Both the position numbers and the translations under genes were made by a program. A DNA stretch of 64,000 nt from Amycolatopsis lexingtonensis (GTDB lineage: Bacteria; Actinomycetota; Actinomycetes; Mycobacteriales; Pseudonocardiaceae): the NCBI RefSeq assembly GCF_014873755.1, contig NZ_JADBEG010000001.1, positions 7,972,501 to 8,036,500 on the forward strand, read 5' to 3'. Below are positions 24,630 to 34,110 of this stretch, in pieces. The first letter of the stretch is position 1; each line of letters begins with the position of its first letter. The notes under the pieces were generated by a model. It had not been told where the DNA came from and did not search any database. It was given only the letters and a program-made list of their open reading frames with translations.

Positions 24630-27188
24630 ATGTTTGAGAGGTTCACCGACCGCGCGAGGCGGGTGGTCGTCCTGGCTCAAGAAGAGGCCAGGATGCTCAA
24701 CCACAACTACATCGGCACCGAGCACATCCTCCTGGGTCTGATCCACGAGGGTGAGGGTGTCGCCGCCAAGGCGCTGGAGTCGCTGGGCATCGCCCTGGAG
24801 GGCGTGCGCCAGCAGGTCGAAGAGATCATCGGCCAGGGCCAGCAGGCGCCGAGCGGGCACATCCCGTTCACGCCGCGCGCCAAGAAGGTGCTGGAGCTGT
24901 CACTGCGCGAAGCGCTGCAGCTCGGCCACAACTACATCGGCACCGAGCACATCCTGCTGGGCCTGATCCGCGAGGGCGAGGGCGTCGCCGCGCAGGTGCT
25001 GGTCAAGCTGGGTGCGGACCTCAACCGGGTCCGCCAGCAGGTGCTGCAGCTGCTCTCGGGCTACCAGGGCGGCAAGGAGTCCACCGAAACCGGTTCCGGC
25101 CGCGGTGAGGGCACCCCGTCGTCGTCGCTGGTCCTGGACCAGTTCGGCCGCAACATGACCGTGCTCGCCCGCGAGGGCAAGCTCGACCCGGTCATCGGGC
25201 GCGGCAAGGAGATCGAGCGGGTCATGCAGGTGCTGTCCCGCCGGACCAAGAACAACCCGGTGCTCATCGGCGAGCCCGGCGTCGGCAAGACCGCCGTCGT
25301 CGAGGGCCTCGCGCAGAGCATCGTCAAGGGCGAGGTGCCCGAGACGCTCAAGGACAAGCAGCTCTACACGCTGGACCTGGGCTCCCTGGTCGCCGGCTCC
25401 CGCTACCGCGGTGACTTCGAAGAGCGCCTGAAGAAGGTGCTCAAGGAGATCAAGACCCGCGGCGACATCATCCTGTTCATCGACGAGCTGCACACGCTGG
25501 TCGGGGCGGGTGCCGCCGAGGGCGCGATCGACGCGGCTTCGATCCTGAAGCCGATGCTCGCCCGCGGTGAGCTGCAGACGATCGGCGCGACCACGCTCGA
25601 GGAGTACCGCAAGTACATCGAGAAGGACGCCGCCCTCGAGCGCCGGTTCCAGCCGATCCAGGTCGGCGAGCCGTCGCTGGAGCACACGATCGAGATCCTC
25701 AAGGGCCTGCGCGACCGGTACGAGGCGCACCACCGCGTCTCGATCACCGACTCGGCGCTGGTCGCCGCCGCGACCCTGGCGGACCGGTACATCAACGACC
25801 GGTTCCTCCCGGACAAGGCGATCGACCTGATCGACGAGGCCGGCGCCCGGATGCGCATCCGCCGGATGACCGCGCCGCCGGACCTGCGCGAGTTCGACGA
25901 GAAGATCGCGAACGTCCGCCGCGACAAGGAGTCCGCGATCGACGCGCAGGACTTCGAGCGGGCCGCCCGCCTGCGTGACGAGGAGAAGACCCTCCTCGGC
26001 CAGAAGGGCGAGCGGGAGAAGCAGTGGAAGGACGGCGACCTCGACGTCGTCGCCGAGGTCGACGACGAGCAGATCGCGGAGGTGCTGGCCAACTGGACCG
26101 GCATCCCGGTGTTCAAGCTGACCGAGGAGGAGACCACCCGGCTGCTGCGCATGGAGGACGAGCTCCACAAGCGCATCATCGGCCAGGAGGACGCGGTCAA
26201 GGCCGTCTCGCAGGCGATCCGCCGTACGCGTGCGGGCCTGAAGGACCCGAAGCGCCCGTCGGGCTCGTTCATCTTCGCCGGCCCGTCCGGTGTCGGTAAG
26301 ACCGAGCTGTCCAAGGCGCTGGCCTCGTTCCTGTTCGGCGAGGACGACGCGCTCATCCAGATCGACATGGGCGAGTTCCACGACCGCTACACCGCTTCGC
26401 GGCTCTTCGGTGCCCCTCCGGGCTACGTGGGCTACGAAGAGGGCGGCCAGCTGACGGAGAAGGTGCGTCGCAAGCCGTTCTCGGTGGTCCTGTTCGACGA
26501 GATCGAGAAGGCGCACCAGGAGATCTACAACACGCTCCTGCAGGTGCTGGAGGACGGCCGCCTGACCGACGGTCAGGGCCGCACGGTCGACTTCAAGAAC
26601 ACGGTCCTCATCTTCACGTCCAACCTGGGCACGTCGGACATCTCGAAGTCCGTCTCCCTCGGGTTCGCCGGTGCCAACGACACCACGAACCGGTACGAGA
26701 AGATGAAGCAGAAGGTCAACGAGGAAATGAAGAAGCATTTCCGCCCGGAGTTCCTGAACCGGATCGATGACATCATCGTGTTCCACCAGCTGACGCAGGA
26801 ACAGATCATCATGATGGTCGACCTGATGATCGGCCGCGTGGAGACCCAGCTGCGCGCCAAGGACATGGAGCTGGAGCTGACCGAGAAGGCCAAGTCCCTC
26901 CTGGCCAAGCGCGGCTTCGACCCGGTGCTGGGCGCCCGCCCGCTGCGCCGGACGATCCAGCGCGAGATCGAAGACCAGCTGTCGGAGAAGATCCTGTTCG
27001 GCGAGGTCGAGCCGGGTCAGATCATCCTGGTCGACGTCGAAGGCTGGAGCGGCAACCCGGAGGACAAGGACGACCAGGCGAAGTTCACCTTCCGCGGTGA
27101 GCGCAAGCCGTCGTCGGTCCCGGACGCCCCGCCGGTGAGCATCGGCGCGGGCCACGAGGAGCAGGGCGGCGAAGCCGAAGGCGAGTGA
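24630..27188 (+). CDS. clpC: Clp protease ATP-binding subunit ClpC
   Basis: This 852-residue Hsp100 unfoldase feeds substrates to ClpP. The layout is: two N-domain repeats (each with [14 protein letters not shown] or [14 protein letters not shown], residues about 1-145), first AAA module with Walker A GEPGVGKT, a UVR-type coiled middle domain near 420-480, and second AAA module with GPSGVGKT. The conserved C-terminal [16 protein letters not shown] follows. The ATG at 24630 has a GAGGGAG site. A clear terminator follows. The gene is essential in mycobacteria, where it is the target of cyclomarin and related peptides. Confidence 0.98.
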   Translation: MFERFTDRARRVVVLAQEEARMLNHNYIGTEHILLGLIHEGEGVAAKALESLGIALEGVRQQVEEIIGQGQQAPSGHIPFTPRAKKVLELSLREALQLGHNYIGTEHILLGLIREGEGVAAQVLVKLGADLNRVRQQVLQLLSGYQGGKESTETGSGRGEGTPSSSLVLDQFGRNMTVLAREGKLDPVIGRGKEIERVMQVLSRRTKNNPVLIGEPGVGKTAVVEGLAQSIVKGEVPETLKDKQLYTLDLGSLVAGSRYRGDFEERLKKVLKEIKTRGDIILFIDELHTLVGAGAAEGAIDAASILKPMLARGELQTIGATTLEEYRKYIEKDAALERRFQPIQVGEPSLEHTIEILKGLRDRYEAHHRVSITDSALVAAATLADRYINDRFLPDKAIDLIDEAGARMRIRRMTAPPDLREFDEKIANVRRDKESAIDAQDFERAARLRDEEKTLLGQKGEREKQWKDGDLDVVAEVDDEQIAEVLANWTGIPVFKLTEEETTRLLRMEDELHKRIIGQEDAVKAVSQAIRRTRAGLKDPKRPSGSFIFAGPSGVGKTELSKALASFLFGEDDALIQIDMGEFHDRYTASRLFGAPPGYVGYEEGGQLTEKVRRKPFSVVLFDEIEKAHQEIYNTLLQVLEDGRLTDGQGRTVDFKNTVLIFTSNLGTSDISKSVSLGFAGANDTTNRYEKMKQKVNEEMKKHFRPEFLNRIDDIIVFHQLTQEQIIMMVDLMIGRVETQLRAKDMELELTEKAKSLLAKRGFDPVLGARPLRRTIQREIEDQLSEKILFGEVEPGQIILVDVEGWSGNPEDKDDQAKFTFRGERKPSSVPDAPPVSIGAGHEEQGGEAEGE

Positions 27189-27205
27189 TCGGCTGAGCAG
27201 TGCGT

Positions 27206-27249
27206 GAGAAGGGCGGTTTCCCCGGTTTCGGGGGAGCCGCCCTTTCTCG
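27206..27249 (+). terminator. clpC intrinsic terminator
   Basis: GAGAAGGGCGGTTTCCCC pairs imperfectly with GGGGGAGCCGCCCTTTCTC around a short loop, ending in CTTTCTCGT, 18 nt after the clpC stop. Confidence 0.85.
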
Positions 27250-27293
27250 TGTCTGGCGCAATCTCGCCATAACGTCTACATTATAGTTGCTGG

Positions 27294-27668
27294 ATGGAGT
27301 GGGAGATCGAACTGCACGACGAGGTCGACCAGTGGTTCGTGGACCTGTGCCGGGCGGACCCGGTCTCCGCGGATCGGGTCGAAGAGGCGATCGACATGCT
27401 CGCTCGAGAAGGTCCCGGCCTCGGGCGGCCGCTCGTCGATCGGGTGCACGGTTCGAGGCTGCACAACCTGAAAGAACTGCGACCTGCTTCCGCGGGCAGC
27501 AGCGAGATCAGGATCCTTTTCGCCTTCGACCCCGTCCGGCGAGCGTTGCTCCTTGTCGCCGGCGACAAGGCCGGGAACTGGAAGGGCTGGTACGACCGGA
27601 ACGTCCCGGTCGCCGAGCAGCGGTTCCGAGAACACCTGAGGCACGGAGAGGAGCGCGGGGCGCGATGA
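27294..27668 (+). CDS. HigB/RelE-like toxin (Gp49 family)
   Basis: This 124-residue protein begins MEWEIELHDEVDQWFVDL and has LGRPLVDRVHGSRLHNLKELR, then IRILFAFDPVRRALLLVAGDKAGNWKGWYDR, the RelE-superfamily fold seen in phage-derived Gp49/HigB toxins. These are ribosome-dependent mRNA endonucleases. The promoter region 27262-27290 is AT-rich (TACATTATAGTT) against a GC-rich background. The toxin comes first and overlaps the antitoxin by 4 nt (ATGA), the usual HigBA order. Confidence 0.85.
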   Translation: MEWEIELHDEVDQWFVDLCRADPVSADRVEEAIDMLAREGPGLGRPLVDRVHGSRLHNLKELRPASAGSSEIRILFAFDPVRRALLLVAGDKAGNWKGWYDRNVPVAEQRFREHLRHGEERGAR

Positions 27669-28021
27669 GCCGGTCCTGGAAGGACGTGAAGGCGGACAAG
27701 GCTGCCCTCGATCGGGGCGCCGGCCGGGACGTAGAGGGTGCCCGTGCCGCTGCTCGCGAAGCCACCGAGGCCTACGTGCTCGGGTTCCGCCTCGCTCAGC
27801 TCCGCGAGGACGCCGGCCTCAGCCAGACCGAACTCGCCCGGCGCATGGGGGTGAGCCAGCCGAGGATCAGTCAGCTCGAGCAAGGGGATCCCGGGCAGAT
27901 GGAACTGGACACGCTCCGGCGCTACATCACGGCTCTCGGCGGCCGGCTGCGGGTGGTCGCGGACTTCGACGACCACGACGTCACGGTCTCAACCGCCGAG
28001 CGCGGGGGCGCCTGCGCCTGA
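27665..28021 (+). CDS. XRE-family HigA-like antitoxin
   Basis: This 118-residue protein has a helix-turn-helix in residues about 42-75 (LREDAGLSQTELARRMGVSQ, then PRISQLEQG). A DTLRRYITALGGRLRVVADF segment follows, as is common in antitoxins paired with Gp49-type toxins. The ATG overlaps the toxin stop. It should bind and neutralise the toxin and repress the operon through the AT-rich promoter. The N-terminal 40 residues are Ala/Arg-rich and probably contact the toxin. Confidence 0.85.
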   Translation: MSRSWKDVKADKAALDRGAGRDVEGARAAAREATEAYVLGFRLAQLREDAGLSQTELARRMGVSQPRISQLEQGDPGQMELDTLRRYITALGGRLRVVADFDDHDVTVSTAERGGACA

Positions 28022-28080
28022 GCACGGCCGCTCCCGTCACGCGTGAGACGATGCCCGCGGGCCTTGGGAGGGGAATCCGC

Positions 28081-29274
28081 GTGGATGTGCTGGCGATCGA
28101 CTTCGGGACTTCCAGCACCGTGGGTGTGCTCTCCGCCGCCGGGCACGCGCCACGTGCCGTCGAGGTCGATGGGTCGGTCACCATGGCCTCCGCCGTCTTC
28201 CTCAACGACGATGGCCTGCTCGTCGTCGGCCAGGAGGCGGAGCGGCGGGCCCGGATCGATCCCAGCCGGTTCGAACCCAATCCCAAGCGCCGGATCGGCG
28301 AAGGCACCCTGCGGCTCGGGGACACCGATGTCCCGGTCACCGACGCCTTCGCCGCCGTGTTGCGGCGGATGCGGGAGGAAGCCGAACGGCAGTCGCAGCG
28401 GCCCGCTGGGCAGACGCGGATCTCGCACCCCGCCGGGTGGGGTGCCGCGCGGCAGGAGGCGATCCGGACCGCCGCCGCCAAGGCCGGGCTGCCCGATGTG
28501 CGGCTGATCCCCGAGCCAGTGGCCGCCGCCGCGCACTACGCGAGTCTCGGGAACTCCGGGGGCGGGCCGATCGGGGTTTACGACCTCGGGGCCGGGACCT
28601 TCGACTGCGCCGTCGTCGGGGTGAGCCGGCAGGGGTTCGCCGTGCTCGCCGAGAGCGGGCTGCCGGATCTCGGGAGCCTCGACATCGACCAGGCGCTGCT
28701 CGTGCACATCGGGCGCGCGGTGTCGCACGCCGATCCCGCGCAGTGGCAACGGCTGCTGCGCCCGCAGACCACCGCCGACCGGCGGACGCGGCGAGCGCTC
28801 CTCCAAGATGTCCGTGACGCCAAGGAAAGCCTCTCCCGGCACGCGCAGACCCACGTCCCCATGCCCGAGCCGTTCGGGGACGTCCTCGTCAGCCGGGACG
28901 AGCTCGAAGCGCTTGTGCGGCCGAGCCTGCTGCGCAGCGCCGAACTGCTCGGGACGACGATCCGCCGCGCCGGGCTGGTGCCCGCGCAGCTCGCCGGGAT
29001 CCACCTCGTCGGCGGGCCGAGCCGGATGCCGTTGCTGGCGGCGCTGCTCGGGCGGCAGCTCGGGGTCGCGCCGACAACGCAGGACCAGCCCGAGACGGCG
29101 GTCGCGTTCGGGCTGCACCACGTGCCGCTCGACACCTCGGACCTCACCGTGCCCGCGTTCGCGCCGGTCCGGCCGCCGGTGCCGCCGCCGCGGCCGCAGC
29201 CGTGGCAGCAGCAAGCCGTGCGGCCGCCGTACGCGCCGCCGGAACCGCCGCGCAAGCGGTGGTGGTCGCGGTGA
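28081..29274 (+). CDS. Hsp70-family ATPase lacking the substrate-binding domain
   Basis: This 397-residue protein contains an actin/Hsp70 nucleotide-binding domain: phosphate 1 AIDFGTSSTVGVL, phosphate 2 GVYDLGAGTFDCAVVG, and the adenosine motif IHLVGGPSRMPLL. It ends in about 55 Pro-rich residues with a basic tip instead of a peptide-binding domain. It is therefore not a canonical DnaK. Such short Hsp70s are common in actinomycetes and their role is unknown. The GTG at 28081 has a GGGAGGGG site. It converges on the ESX-like cluster, ending 4 bp from it. Confidence 0.85.
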   Translation: MDVLAIDFGTSSTVGVLSAAGHAPRAVEVDGSVTMASAVFLNDDGLLVVGQEAERRARIDPSRFEPNPKRRIGEGTLRLGDTDVPVTDAFAAVLRRMREEAERQSQRPAGQTRISHPAGWGAARQEAIRTAAAKAGLPDVRLIPEPVAAAAHYASLGNSGGGPIGVYDLGAGTFDCAVVGVSRQGFAVLAESGLPDLGSLDIDQALLVHIGRAVSHADPAQWQRLLRPQTTADRRTRRALLQDVRDAKESLSRHAQTHVPMPEPFGDVLVSRDELEALVRPSLLRSAELLGTTIRRAGLVPAQLAGIHLVGGPSRMPLLAALLGRQLGVAPTTQDQPETAVAFGLHHVPLDTSDLTVPAFAPVRPPVPPPRPQPWQQQAVRPPYAPPEPPRKRWWSR

Positions 29275-29278
29275 CCGC

Positions 29279-29737
29279 TCACCAAGCCTGCTCGAACCGC
29301 ATGCCCTTGCCGTAGTAGTCGTCGTCCGGCACGGGCCCGGCCGGCGGCGGCGCGGCCGGCGCGTCCGAAGACCGGTCCTTGAGCACCTTTCCGTCGTCCG
29401 CGCGGGGAACGACGGCCGGCGGCGCGACCGGAACCGGCTCCGGCTCGAACTGGACCCGCCAGCGCAGCCGGTCCATCAGGTACCCGCCACTTCCCAACGG
29501 CGCCAGCAGCTGCCCCGTCCGCTTCGCCGACTCGCGTTGCGCGGCAACGTACGTCCGCAGCACGGCGTCCGCGATCTCGGTGGGCGACATCCCCGAGACG
29601 GCGTCGGTGAGCCGCAGCCGGGTCAGCACGCCGTCGGTGTTGACCGACAGCGAAACCGCGCCGTCGTCGGACGTCGCCGTCGCCGACAGCGCGGAAAGCT
29701 CGGCCAGCAGGGCCTCGCGGTCCGGCTGGTCAGCCAT
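29279..29737 (-). CDS. YbaB/EbfC-like protein with Pro-rich tail
   Basis: This is a 152-residue protein. Residues 1-80 resemble the YbaB/EbfC fold (REALLAELSAL, then a VSLSVNTDGVLTRLRL hairpin and SPTEIADAVLRTYVAAQRES helix), a family of small DNA-binding or ESX-associated proteins. The remainder is Pro/Asp-rich. The ATG overlaps the preceding gene's stop by 8 nt. It ends a three-gene operon with two WXG100-type proteins; in actinomycetes YbaB-like proteins often accompany such genes. A role in ESX export rather than nucleoid binding is possible. Confidence 0.65.
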   Translation of the reverse strand: MADQPDREALLAELSALSATATSDDGAVSLSVNTDGVLTRLRLTDAVSGMSPTEIADAVLRTYVAAQRESAKRTGQLLAPLGSGGYLMDRLRWRVQFEPEPVPVAPPAVVPRADDGKVLKDRSSDAPAAPPPAGPVPDDDYYGKGMRFEQAW

Positions 29738-30788
29738 CCAGCCTCCCGGCGTGCGTCGCGCCGCTGGACAGCCGGCCGTCGGGCGCGATGTCGACGTTCG
29801 CGTCGCGGACGTTCTTCTCGGTCCGCCGCGAAGTGTGGTCGGTCTCGAAGTTCGACGGGTCGAAGCTCGACCCCGGGCTGACGTCCGGCGCGTCCGGGAT
29901 CTTCGGCAGGTCGACGGACTCGTCGCCGATGCGGTCCGCCAGCGTCTGTGCCGCGTCCTCGGCGCCACTGCGGATCTTGCCCGCGCTCTCGGCGAAGCTC
30001 TGGTACAGGTCGAAAGCGTTGTCGCCCTTGATCTCCGCCTGGTTGGCCACGACGGCGGTGATCGCACCGCCGGCCGCGTTCCCGGCGATCAGCGCGCCGT
30101 TGGCGGCCGTGAAGACCGACGCGCCCGCGACCGCACCCGCGCCCGCGGTCGCCACCGTGAGCAGCCCGGTGACCGCGCCCGCGAACGTCGCCGCCAGCAC
30201 CTTCGACATGGCCGCTTCGCGCTGGCGCTCCTGCGCCTTCTGGTAGTCCTCGGCCGTCTGCTTGAACGTCGAACCGAGGTTGTTCAGGTCTTGCCGGGCG
30301 GACGCGATCGCTTCGCGCGCCGCGACGATGTCGCTCTCCAGCACCGTGATCTTGGTTTCGACCTCGGTGAAGGCGTCGGCGAGCTCGTTCAGGTAGGCCT
30401 TGACGGCGTTCGCCGCGGAGCCGCGCCAGACGTCGAGGAACTGCCGCGCGTCGTCGAGCTTCGGCTTCGAGTCGCGCTGCAGCGCCTTCCAGACGGCGTC
30501 GTGCTTCATGATCAGGTGCTGCAGGCCGTCGGCCGACTCGTGGTCGATGTCGGCGTCGGAGAACTCGCGGTAGACGCCGGCGGTGTCGTCCTGCATCTTC
30601 TTGAACCCGGCTTCGTCGCTGCCCATGCCGAAGATCCAGTCGGTCACCCGCAGGATTTCGAGGGCGTCGAGCGCGTCGTTCGCCCCTTCCTGCAGGTCCT
30701 CGGAGATGCCTTCGAGCAGTTCCGCGCGGCGGTCGTCACCGCTGGACATCGGCTGGGCGTCGAGCCCGGAGTCGAAGTAGCCGTCCAC
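29730..30788 (-). CDS. Large WXG100-type/ESX-like helical protein
   Basis: This 352-residue protein has helical N- and C-terminal parts. A WRG turn (FLDVWRGSAANAVKAYLNEL, near residue 120) fits the WXG motif of ESX substrates. A long coiled segment follows (about 130-190), then a hydrophobic Ala/Gly-rich stretch (about 195-245) that could insert in a membrane. The C-terminal 60 residues are Asp/Ser/Pro-rich. There is no signal peptide. It is probably a type VII-secreted effector or pore-like protein. The downstream YbaB-like gene and upstream small helical gene overlap it or lie within 2 nt. Confidence 0.6.
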   Translation of the reverse strand: MDGYFDSGLDAQPMSSGDDRRAELLEGISEDLQEGANDALDALEILRVTDWIFGMGSDEAGFKKMQDDTAGVYREFSDADIDHESADGLQHLIMKHDAVWKALQRDSKPKLDDARQFLDVWRGSAANAVKAYLNELADAFTEVETKITVLESDIVAAREAIASARQDLNNLGSTFKQTAEDYQKAQERQREAAMSKVLAATFAGAVTGLLTVATAGAGAVAGASVFTAANGALIAGNAAGGAITAVVANQAEIKGDNAFDLYQSFAESAGKIRSGAEDAAQTLADRIGDESVDLPKIPDAPDVSPGSSFDPSNFETDHTSRRTEKNVRDANVDIAPDGRLSSGATHAGRLDG

Positions 30789-30789
30789 G

Positions 30790-31170
30790 TCAGTTCCCCT
30801 CCAGGCCGGCGGCCGCGCGGTTGACGCGCTGCTTCGAGTCCTCGTCGGCCTTCTCGTACAGCTCCGCGATCCGCATCAGCGCGTGGCTGGTGTCGGCGGT
30901 CGTCTGGTGCAGCTGCGCGACCAGCTTCTGGATCTTCGCCAGGTGGTCGTTGTAGGCCTTCGCGACGGCGGGCATGCCGAGGGTGCGGCCGAAGGCGTTG
31001 GCCACGGGGATCATCCCCGCGATGCCGCCGAAGATGCCGTCACCGCCGGAGGAGACGGGGACGTCGGTGCCACGCAGGCCGTTCGACGCGGCTTCCGCGG
31101 CGTCGGCCGCGCCCTGCAGCGCACCGGCCGAATCCCGCAGGTCCTGCAGGTCGGTCTCGAATCCGATCAT
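30790..31170 (-). CDS. Small ESX-like helical protein
   Basis: This 126-residue protein has a helical N-terminal part (MIGFETDLQDLRDSAGALQGAAD), a Gly/Pro-containing hydrophobic middle (IFGGIAGMIPVANAFGRTL) and a C-terminal helix with a LYEKADEDSKQRV end. The architecture and partner gene suggest an EsxA/EspC-like protein, but no clean WXG is present. An in-frame GTG two codons upstream is an alternative start. It leads a three-gene cluster reading away from the membrane Ig-like gene at 31306. Confidence 0.6.
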   Translation of the reverse strand: MIGFETDLQDLRDSAGALQGAADAAEAASNGLRGTDVPVSSGGDGIFGGIAGMIPVANAFGRTLGMPAVAKAYNDHLAKIQKLVAQLHQTTADTSHALMRIAELYEKADEDSKQRVNRAAAGLEGN

Positions 31171-31305
31171 CCGCACATGAAAACACCGTTCGATCGCCCG
31201 ACAGGGGGATTCCACAATGGTGTGCCTCAGATCACGAACGGGGTCGCCGTACCGCCGAACGGGGGAATCTCGTCCGTGCGCGGGGTGCTCGGCGCTCTTA
31301 CCTGC

Positions 31306-31968
31306 ATGAGTACCGCGACCAAGCCCCGGCCGCCGACCGTGCGGAGGCAGCTGCGCGAGGCGAAACGCTTTTCCTGGACCGGGTTCGCCGTCACCGTCGC
31401 GGCGTCGCTGCTCGGCACGCTCGTCCCGGCCGCGATCGGCGCCGGCCCCAGCGCGACGCTGATTTCGACGCTGGTGGTCACCGTGCTGGCGGCCGGCGGG
31501 TTCACCGCCAAGGACGGCGCCGCCCGCGGCATCAAGGCCATCGCGATCGTGCTGCTGGCCGCCGGCGCGCTGGTGCTGACGGTGACCGGGGTGACCGTGC
31601 TGGACCTCGTGCGCGGGAAGCCGGCGACGTTCCCGGGGGTGCCGGAGACGGCCGCGGAGGCCAAAGTCGTCGTCCCGGAGTCGGTCGCCTGCGGCACGAC
31701 CCCGGTGCACACGACGACGACCTGCACGGTGGCGGTCCGCAGCGTCGGCGCGAGCGTGCTGCGCGTGAGCGGGATCGAGCTGGACAGCACGGACTTCGCG
31801 GTGGACGCGCGCGGCTGCGTGAACCAGGACATCGCCCCGGGCCGCCGGTGCACGCTGGTGGTCAGCTTCACGCCGGGGTGGAGCGGCGACCGGGTCGCGG
31901 ACCTGACGGTGCACCACAACGTCCCGGGCCCGGCGGCGTTCGTGGAGCTCACCGGCCGCGGCGGTTAG
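31306..31968 (+). CDS. Membrane protein with Ig-like (choice-of-anchor D-type) domain
   Basis: This 220-residue protein has three hydrophobic segments in residues 25-110 and a C-terminal extracytoplasmic domain of about 100 residues. The latter has paired cysteines (SVACGTT, TTTCTVAVRS, ARGCVNQDIAPGRRCTLVVSF) in a pattern typical of ASPM/HYDIN-like beta-sandwich domains. The function is unknown; an adhesive or structural cell-surface role is a guess. It is divergent from the ESX-like cluster and overlaps the convergent pcp stop by 4 nt. Confidence 0.7.
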   Translation: MSTATKPRPPTVRRQLREAKRFSWTGFAVTVAASLLGTLVPAAIGAGPSATLISTLVVTVLAAGGFTAKDGAARGIKAIAIVLLAAGALVLTVTGVTVLDLVRGKPATFPGVPETAAEAKVVVPESVACGTTPVHTTTTCTVAVRSVGASVLRVSGIELDSTDFAVDARGCVNQDIAPGRRCTLVVSFTPGWSGDRVADLTVHHNVPGPAAFVELTGRGG

Positions 31969-32606
31969 TGCTCCGCGCCCGCGCTGATCACCAGGTCGTC
32001 GGTCGTCTTCAATGCCGTGTCCGCCAGGACTTCCAGCGCGTCGGCGATCCGGTCCACCCCGAGCGAGGGTGCCTGCTTGCCCGAGGCCGCGACCTGCTCC
32101 GGGCTGAACGGCACGTGCACGAACCCGCCGCGCACGCCCGGGAATTCCGTGGCCAGCAAGTGCATCAGGCCGTAGAAGACCTGGTTGCACACGTAGGTCC
32201 CGGCGGTGTGGGACACCGACGCGGGCACGCCCGCCGCGCGGATCGCCGCCACGCAGGCCTTCACCGGCAGCGTCGAGAAGTAGGCCGCCGGGCCGTCCGG
32301 GACCACGGGGACGTCGATCGGCCGCGCGCCCGCGTTGTCCGCGATGCGGGCGTCGACGAGGTTGATCGCGACGCGCTCCGGCGTGACGTCGGACCGCCCG
32401 CCGGCCTGGCCGACGCACACGACGAGCGACGGCCGGTGCTCCTCGACCGCGGCGCGCAGCGCGGGCAGCGACGCCCCGAACTCGCAGGGCAGCTCGACCG
32501 CGGCGACGTCGTCCCGGCGCGCGCCGAGCCGCGAAACCGCCTGCCACGACGGGTTCACCGGCTCACCGCCGAACGGCGCGAACCCCGTCATCAGCACCTT
32601 GGCCAT
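31965..32606 (-). CDS. pcp: Pyrrolidone-carboxylate peptidase
   Basis: This C15 cysteine peptidase removes N-terminal pyroglutamate. The 213-residue protein opens VLMTGFAPFGGEPVNPSW. It contains the Glu of the triad in GGRSDVTPERVAINL, the catalytic Cys in GTYVCNQVFYGLMH, and the His in FVHVPFSPEQV. The ATG at 32606 is chosen because the family opening begins there. It lies downstream of the secreted M1 peptidase but is separated from it by a hairpin, so the two are probably separate units. Confidence 0.95.
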   Translation of the reverse strand: MAKVLMTGFAPFGGEPVNPSWQAVSRLGARRDDVAAVELPCEFGASLPALRAAVEEHRPSLVVCVGQAGGRSDVTPERVAINLVDARIADNAGARPIDVPVVPDGPAAYFSTLPVKACVAAIRAAGVPASVSHTAGTYVCNQVFYGLMHLLATEFPGVRGGFVHVPFSPEQVAASGKQAPSLGVDRIADALEVLADTALKTTDDLVISAGAEH

Positions 32607-32620
32607 GCCACCTCCGAAAG

Positions 32621-32671
32621 CCGTGAATGCCACATTTAGAGACCTTAAGTCCCTCGATGTGGCATTCACGG
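32621..32671 (-). terminator. Hairpin after the M1 peptidase gene
   Basis: The 15-bp perfect arms (32621-32635 and 32657-32671) enclose a 21-nt loop with its own short inner stem. It starts 8 nt after the M1 stop. The arm phrase GAATGCCACATT (32625-32636) matches GAACGCCACATT in the hairpin at 13635-13695. Confidence 0.75.
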
Positions 32672-32679
32672 ACTACGGG

Positions 32680-34110
32680 TCAGGCGGCGGGCTTGAGGCC
32701 GCCCGGGTACAGGTACTGGTCGGCGGGCTTGCCGGTGCCGTACACCCACGCGTCGAAGAACCCCTGGAGGTTCTTGTGCGAGACGGCTTCGGTGTACCGC
32801 TGGAACTGCTGCATGCTCGCGTTCCCGTCGCGGTGCAGCGACGGCCAGGTCTTCAGGACCCGGGAGAACGCCTGCTCGCCGACGTAGTTGCGCAGCGCGT
32901 GCAGCATCATCGGGCCCTTCGAGTACACGTACGTGAACTCGTTGCCCTGCCCCATGTCGTAGAGCTTGCCGTTCCAGAACGTCGTCGTGGCCTTCTTGAC
33001 GTCGTCCGCGTACTGCTTGTCCAGGTCGACGCCTTCCTTGCCCTCGTCCCACAACCACGTGGCGTAGGAGGCGAAGCACTCGTTGAGGCAGACGTCCTTC
33101 CAGTGCTCGACCGCCACCGAGTCGCCGTACCACTGGTGGGCGTTCTCGTGGACGATCGTCGGCACCGTGCCGGCCCAGCCCGCGGAGTAGATCGGCCGGC
33201 TCATCGTCTCCAGCGAGAAGCCGATCTGCTCGTTGAGGAAGATGCCGCCGGCGGCGTCGATCGGGTACTTGCCGAACTTCGACTCGAGGAAGTCGAGGAT
33301 CTCCGGCAGCCGCGCTTCGGCCTGCTTCGTCGAGTCGGGCACACCGGGGGCGAACGCGCTGACGATCGGCGTTCCGTCCTTGCGGGTCTGCCGGTCGAAC
33401 GTCCACTTGTCGATCGCGACCGTCGTCAGGTACGGCACGATCGGCGTTTCCTCGGCCCAGACGTGCGTGGTGCCGCCCGGTGCCTTGAAGGACGGCTTCT
33501 CGCGGCCGTTGGCGATCACGCCCCACTCGTCGGGCACGGTGATCGCCAGGTGGAACGTGGCCTTGTCGAGCGGGGTGTCGTTGACCGGGTACCAGGTGGT
33601 CGCCGACCGCGGCTCGCCGGCGGCGAACGCGCCGCCCGCCTGGGCGAACTGCCAGCCGTTGTTGCCGAGCGCCGGATCGTTGATCGGTGCGGGCACCCCG
33701 TGGTAGGCGATCTCGACCTTGAAGTTCCGGCCGCGCCACAGCGCCCGCGAGGGCGTGACGACCAGCTCGTGGTCGCCGGTCCGGGCGAACTTCGCGGCCC
33801 GGCCGTCGACCTTCACCGAGTCGACGGTCAGGCCCTTGAAGTCCAGGTCGAACGAGCTGAGCGACTGGGTCGCCCGCGCGGAGATGTCCTGTTTCCCGGT
33901 GAGCTGGTGCGACGCCGGGTCGTAGGTGACCTTGAGGTTGTAGTCGGCGACGTCGTAGCCGCCGTTGCCGTCCTGCGGGTAGTAGCTGTCCCCGGCGCCG
34001 TCGCTGCCGGGCTGCGCGCCCCAGCCGTCGCCCGCCGCGGCGACGCCGGTGCCCAGGCAGAGGCTGGCGACCACGGCGGCCGCGACGACGACCGGTTTCT
34101 GTCCCCTCAT
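32680..34110 (-). CDS. Secreted M1-family metallopeptidase
   Basis: This 476-residue aminopeptidase-type enzyme has a Sec signal peptide (residues 1-25, cleaved near GVAAAGD). The zinc motif is HENAH at residues 321-325, with the third ligand Glu344 in CLNECF, an exact 18-residue spacing. It lacks the long C-terminal arch of PepN and is the compact secreted type. The ATG at 34110 has an AGGAG site. A paralogue that is a lipoprotein lies at 43846-45252, and both share the YYPxDGNGGYD opening. It is divergent from the AfsR-like regulator, with 158 bp between. Confidence 0.92.
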   Translation of the reverse strand: MRGQKPVVVAAAVVASLCLGTGVAAAGDGWGAQPGSDGAGDSYYPQDGNGGYDVADYNLKVTYDPASHQLTGKQDISARATQSLSSFDLDFKGLTVDSVKVDGRAAKFARTGDHELVVTPSRALWRGRNFKVEIAYHGVPAPINDPALGNNGWQFAQAGGAFAAGEPRSATTWYPVNDTPLDKATFHLAITVPDEWGVIANGREKPSFKAPGGTTHVWAEETPIVPYLTTVAIDKWTFDRQTRKDGTPIVSAFAPGVPDSTKQAEARLPEILDFLESKFGKYPIDAAGGIFLNEQIGFSLETMSRPIYSAGWAGTVPTIVHENAHQWYGDSVAVEHWKDVCLNECFASYATWLWDEGKEGVDLDKQYADDVKKATTTFWNGKLYDMGQGNEFTYVYSKGPMMLHALRNYVGEQAFSRVLKTWPSLHRDGNASMQQFQRYTEAVSHKNLQGFFDAWVYGTGKPADQYLYPGGLKPAA

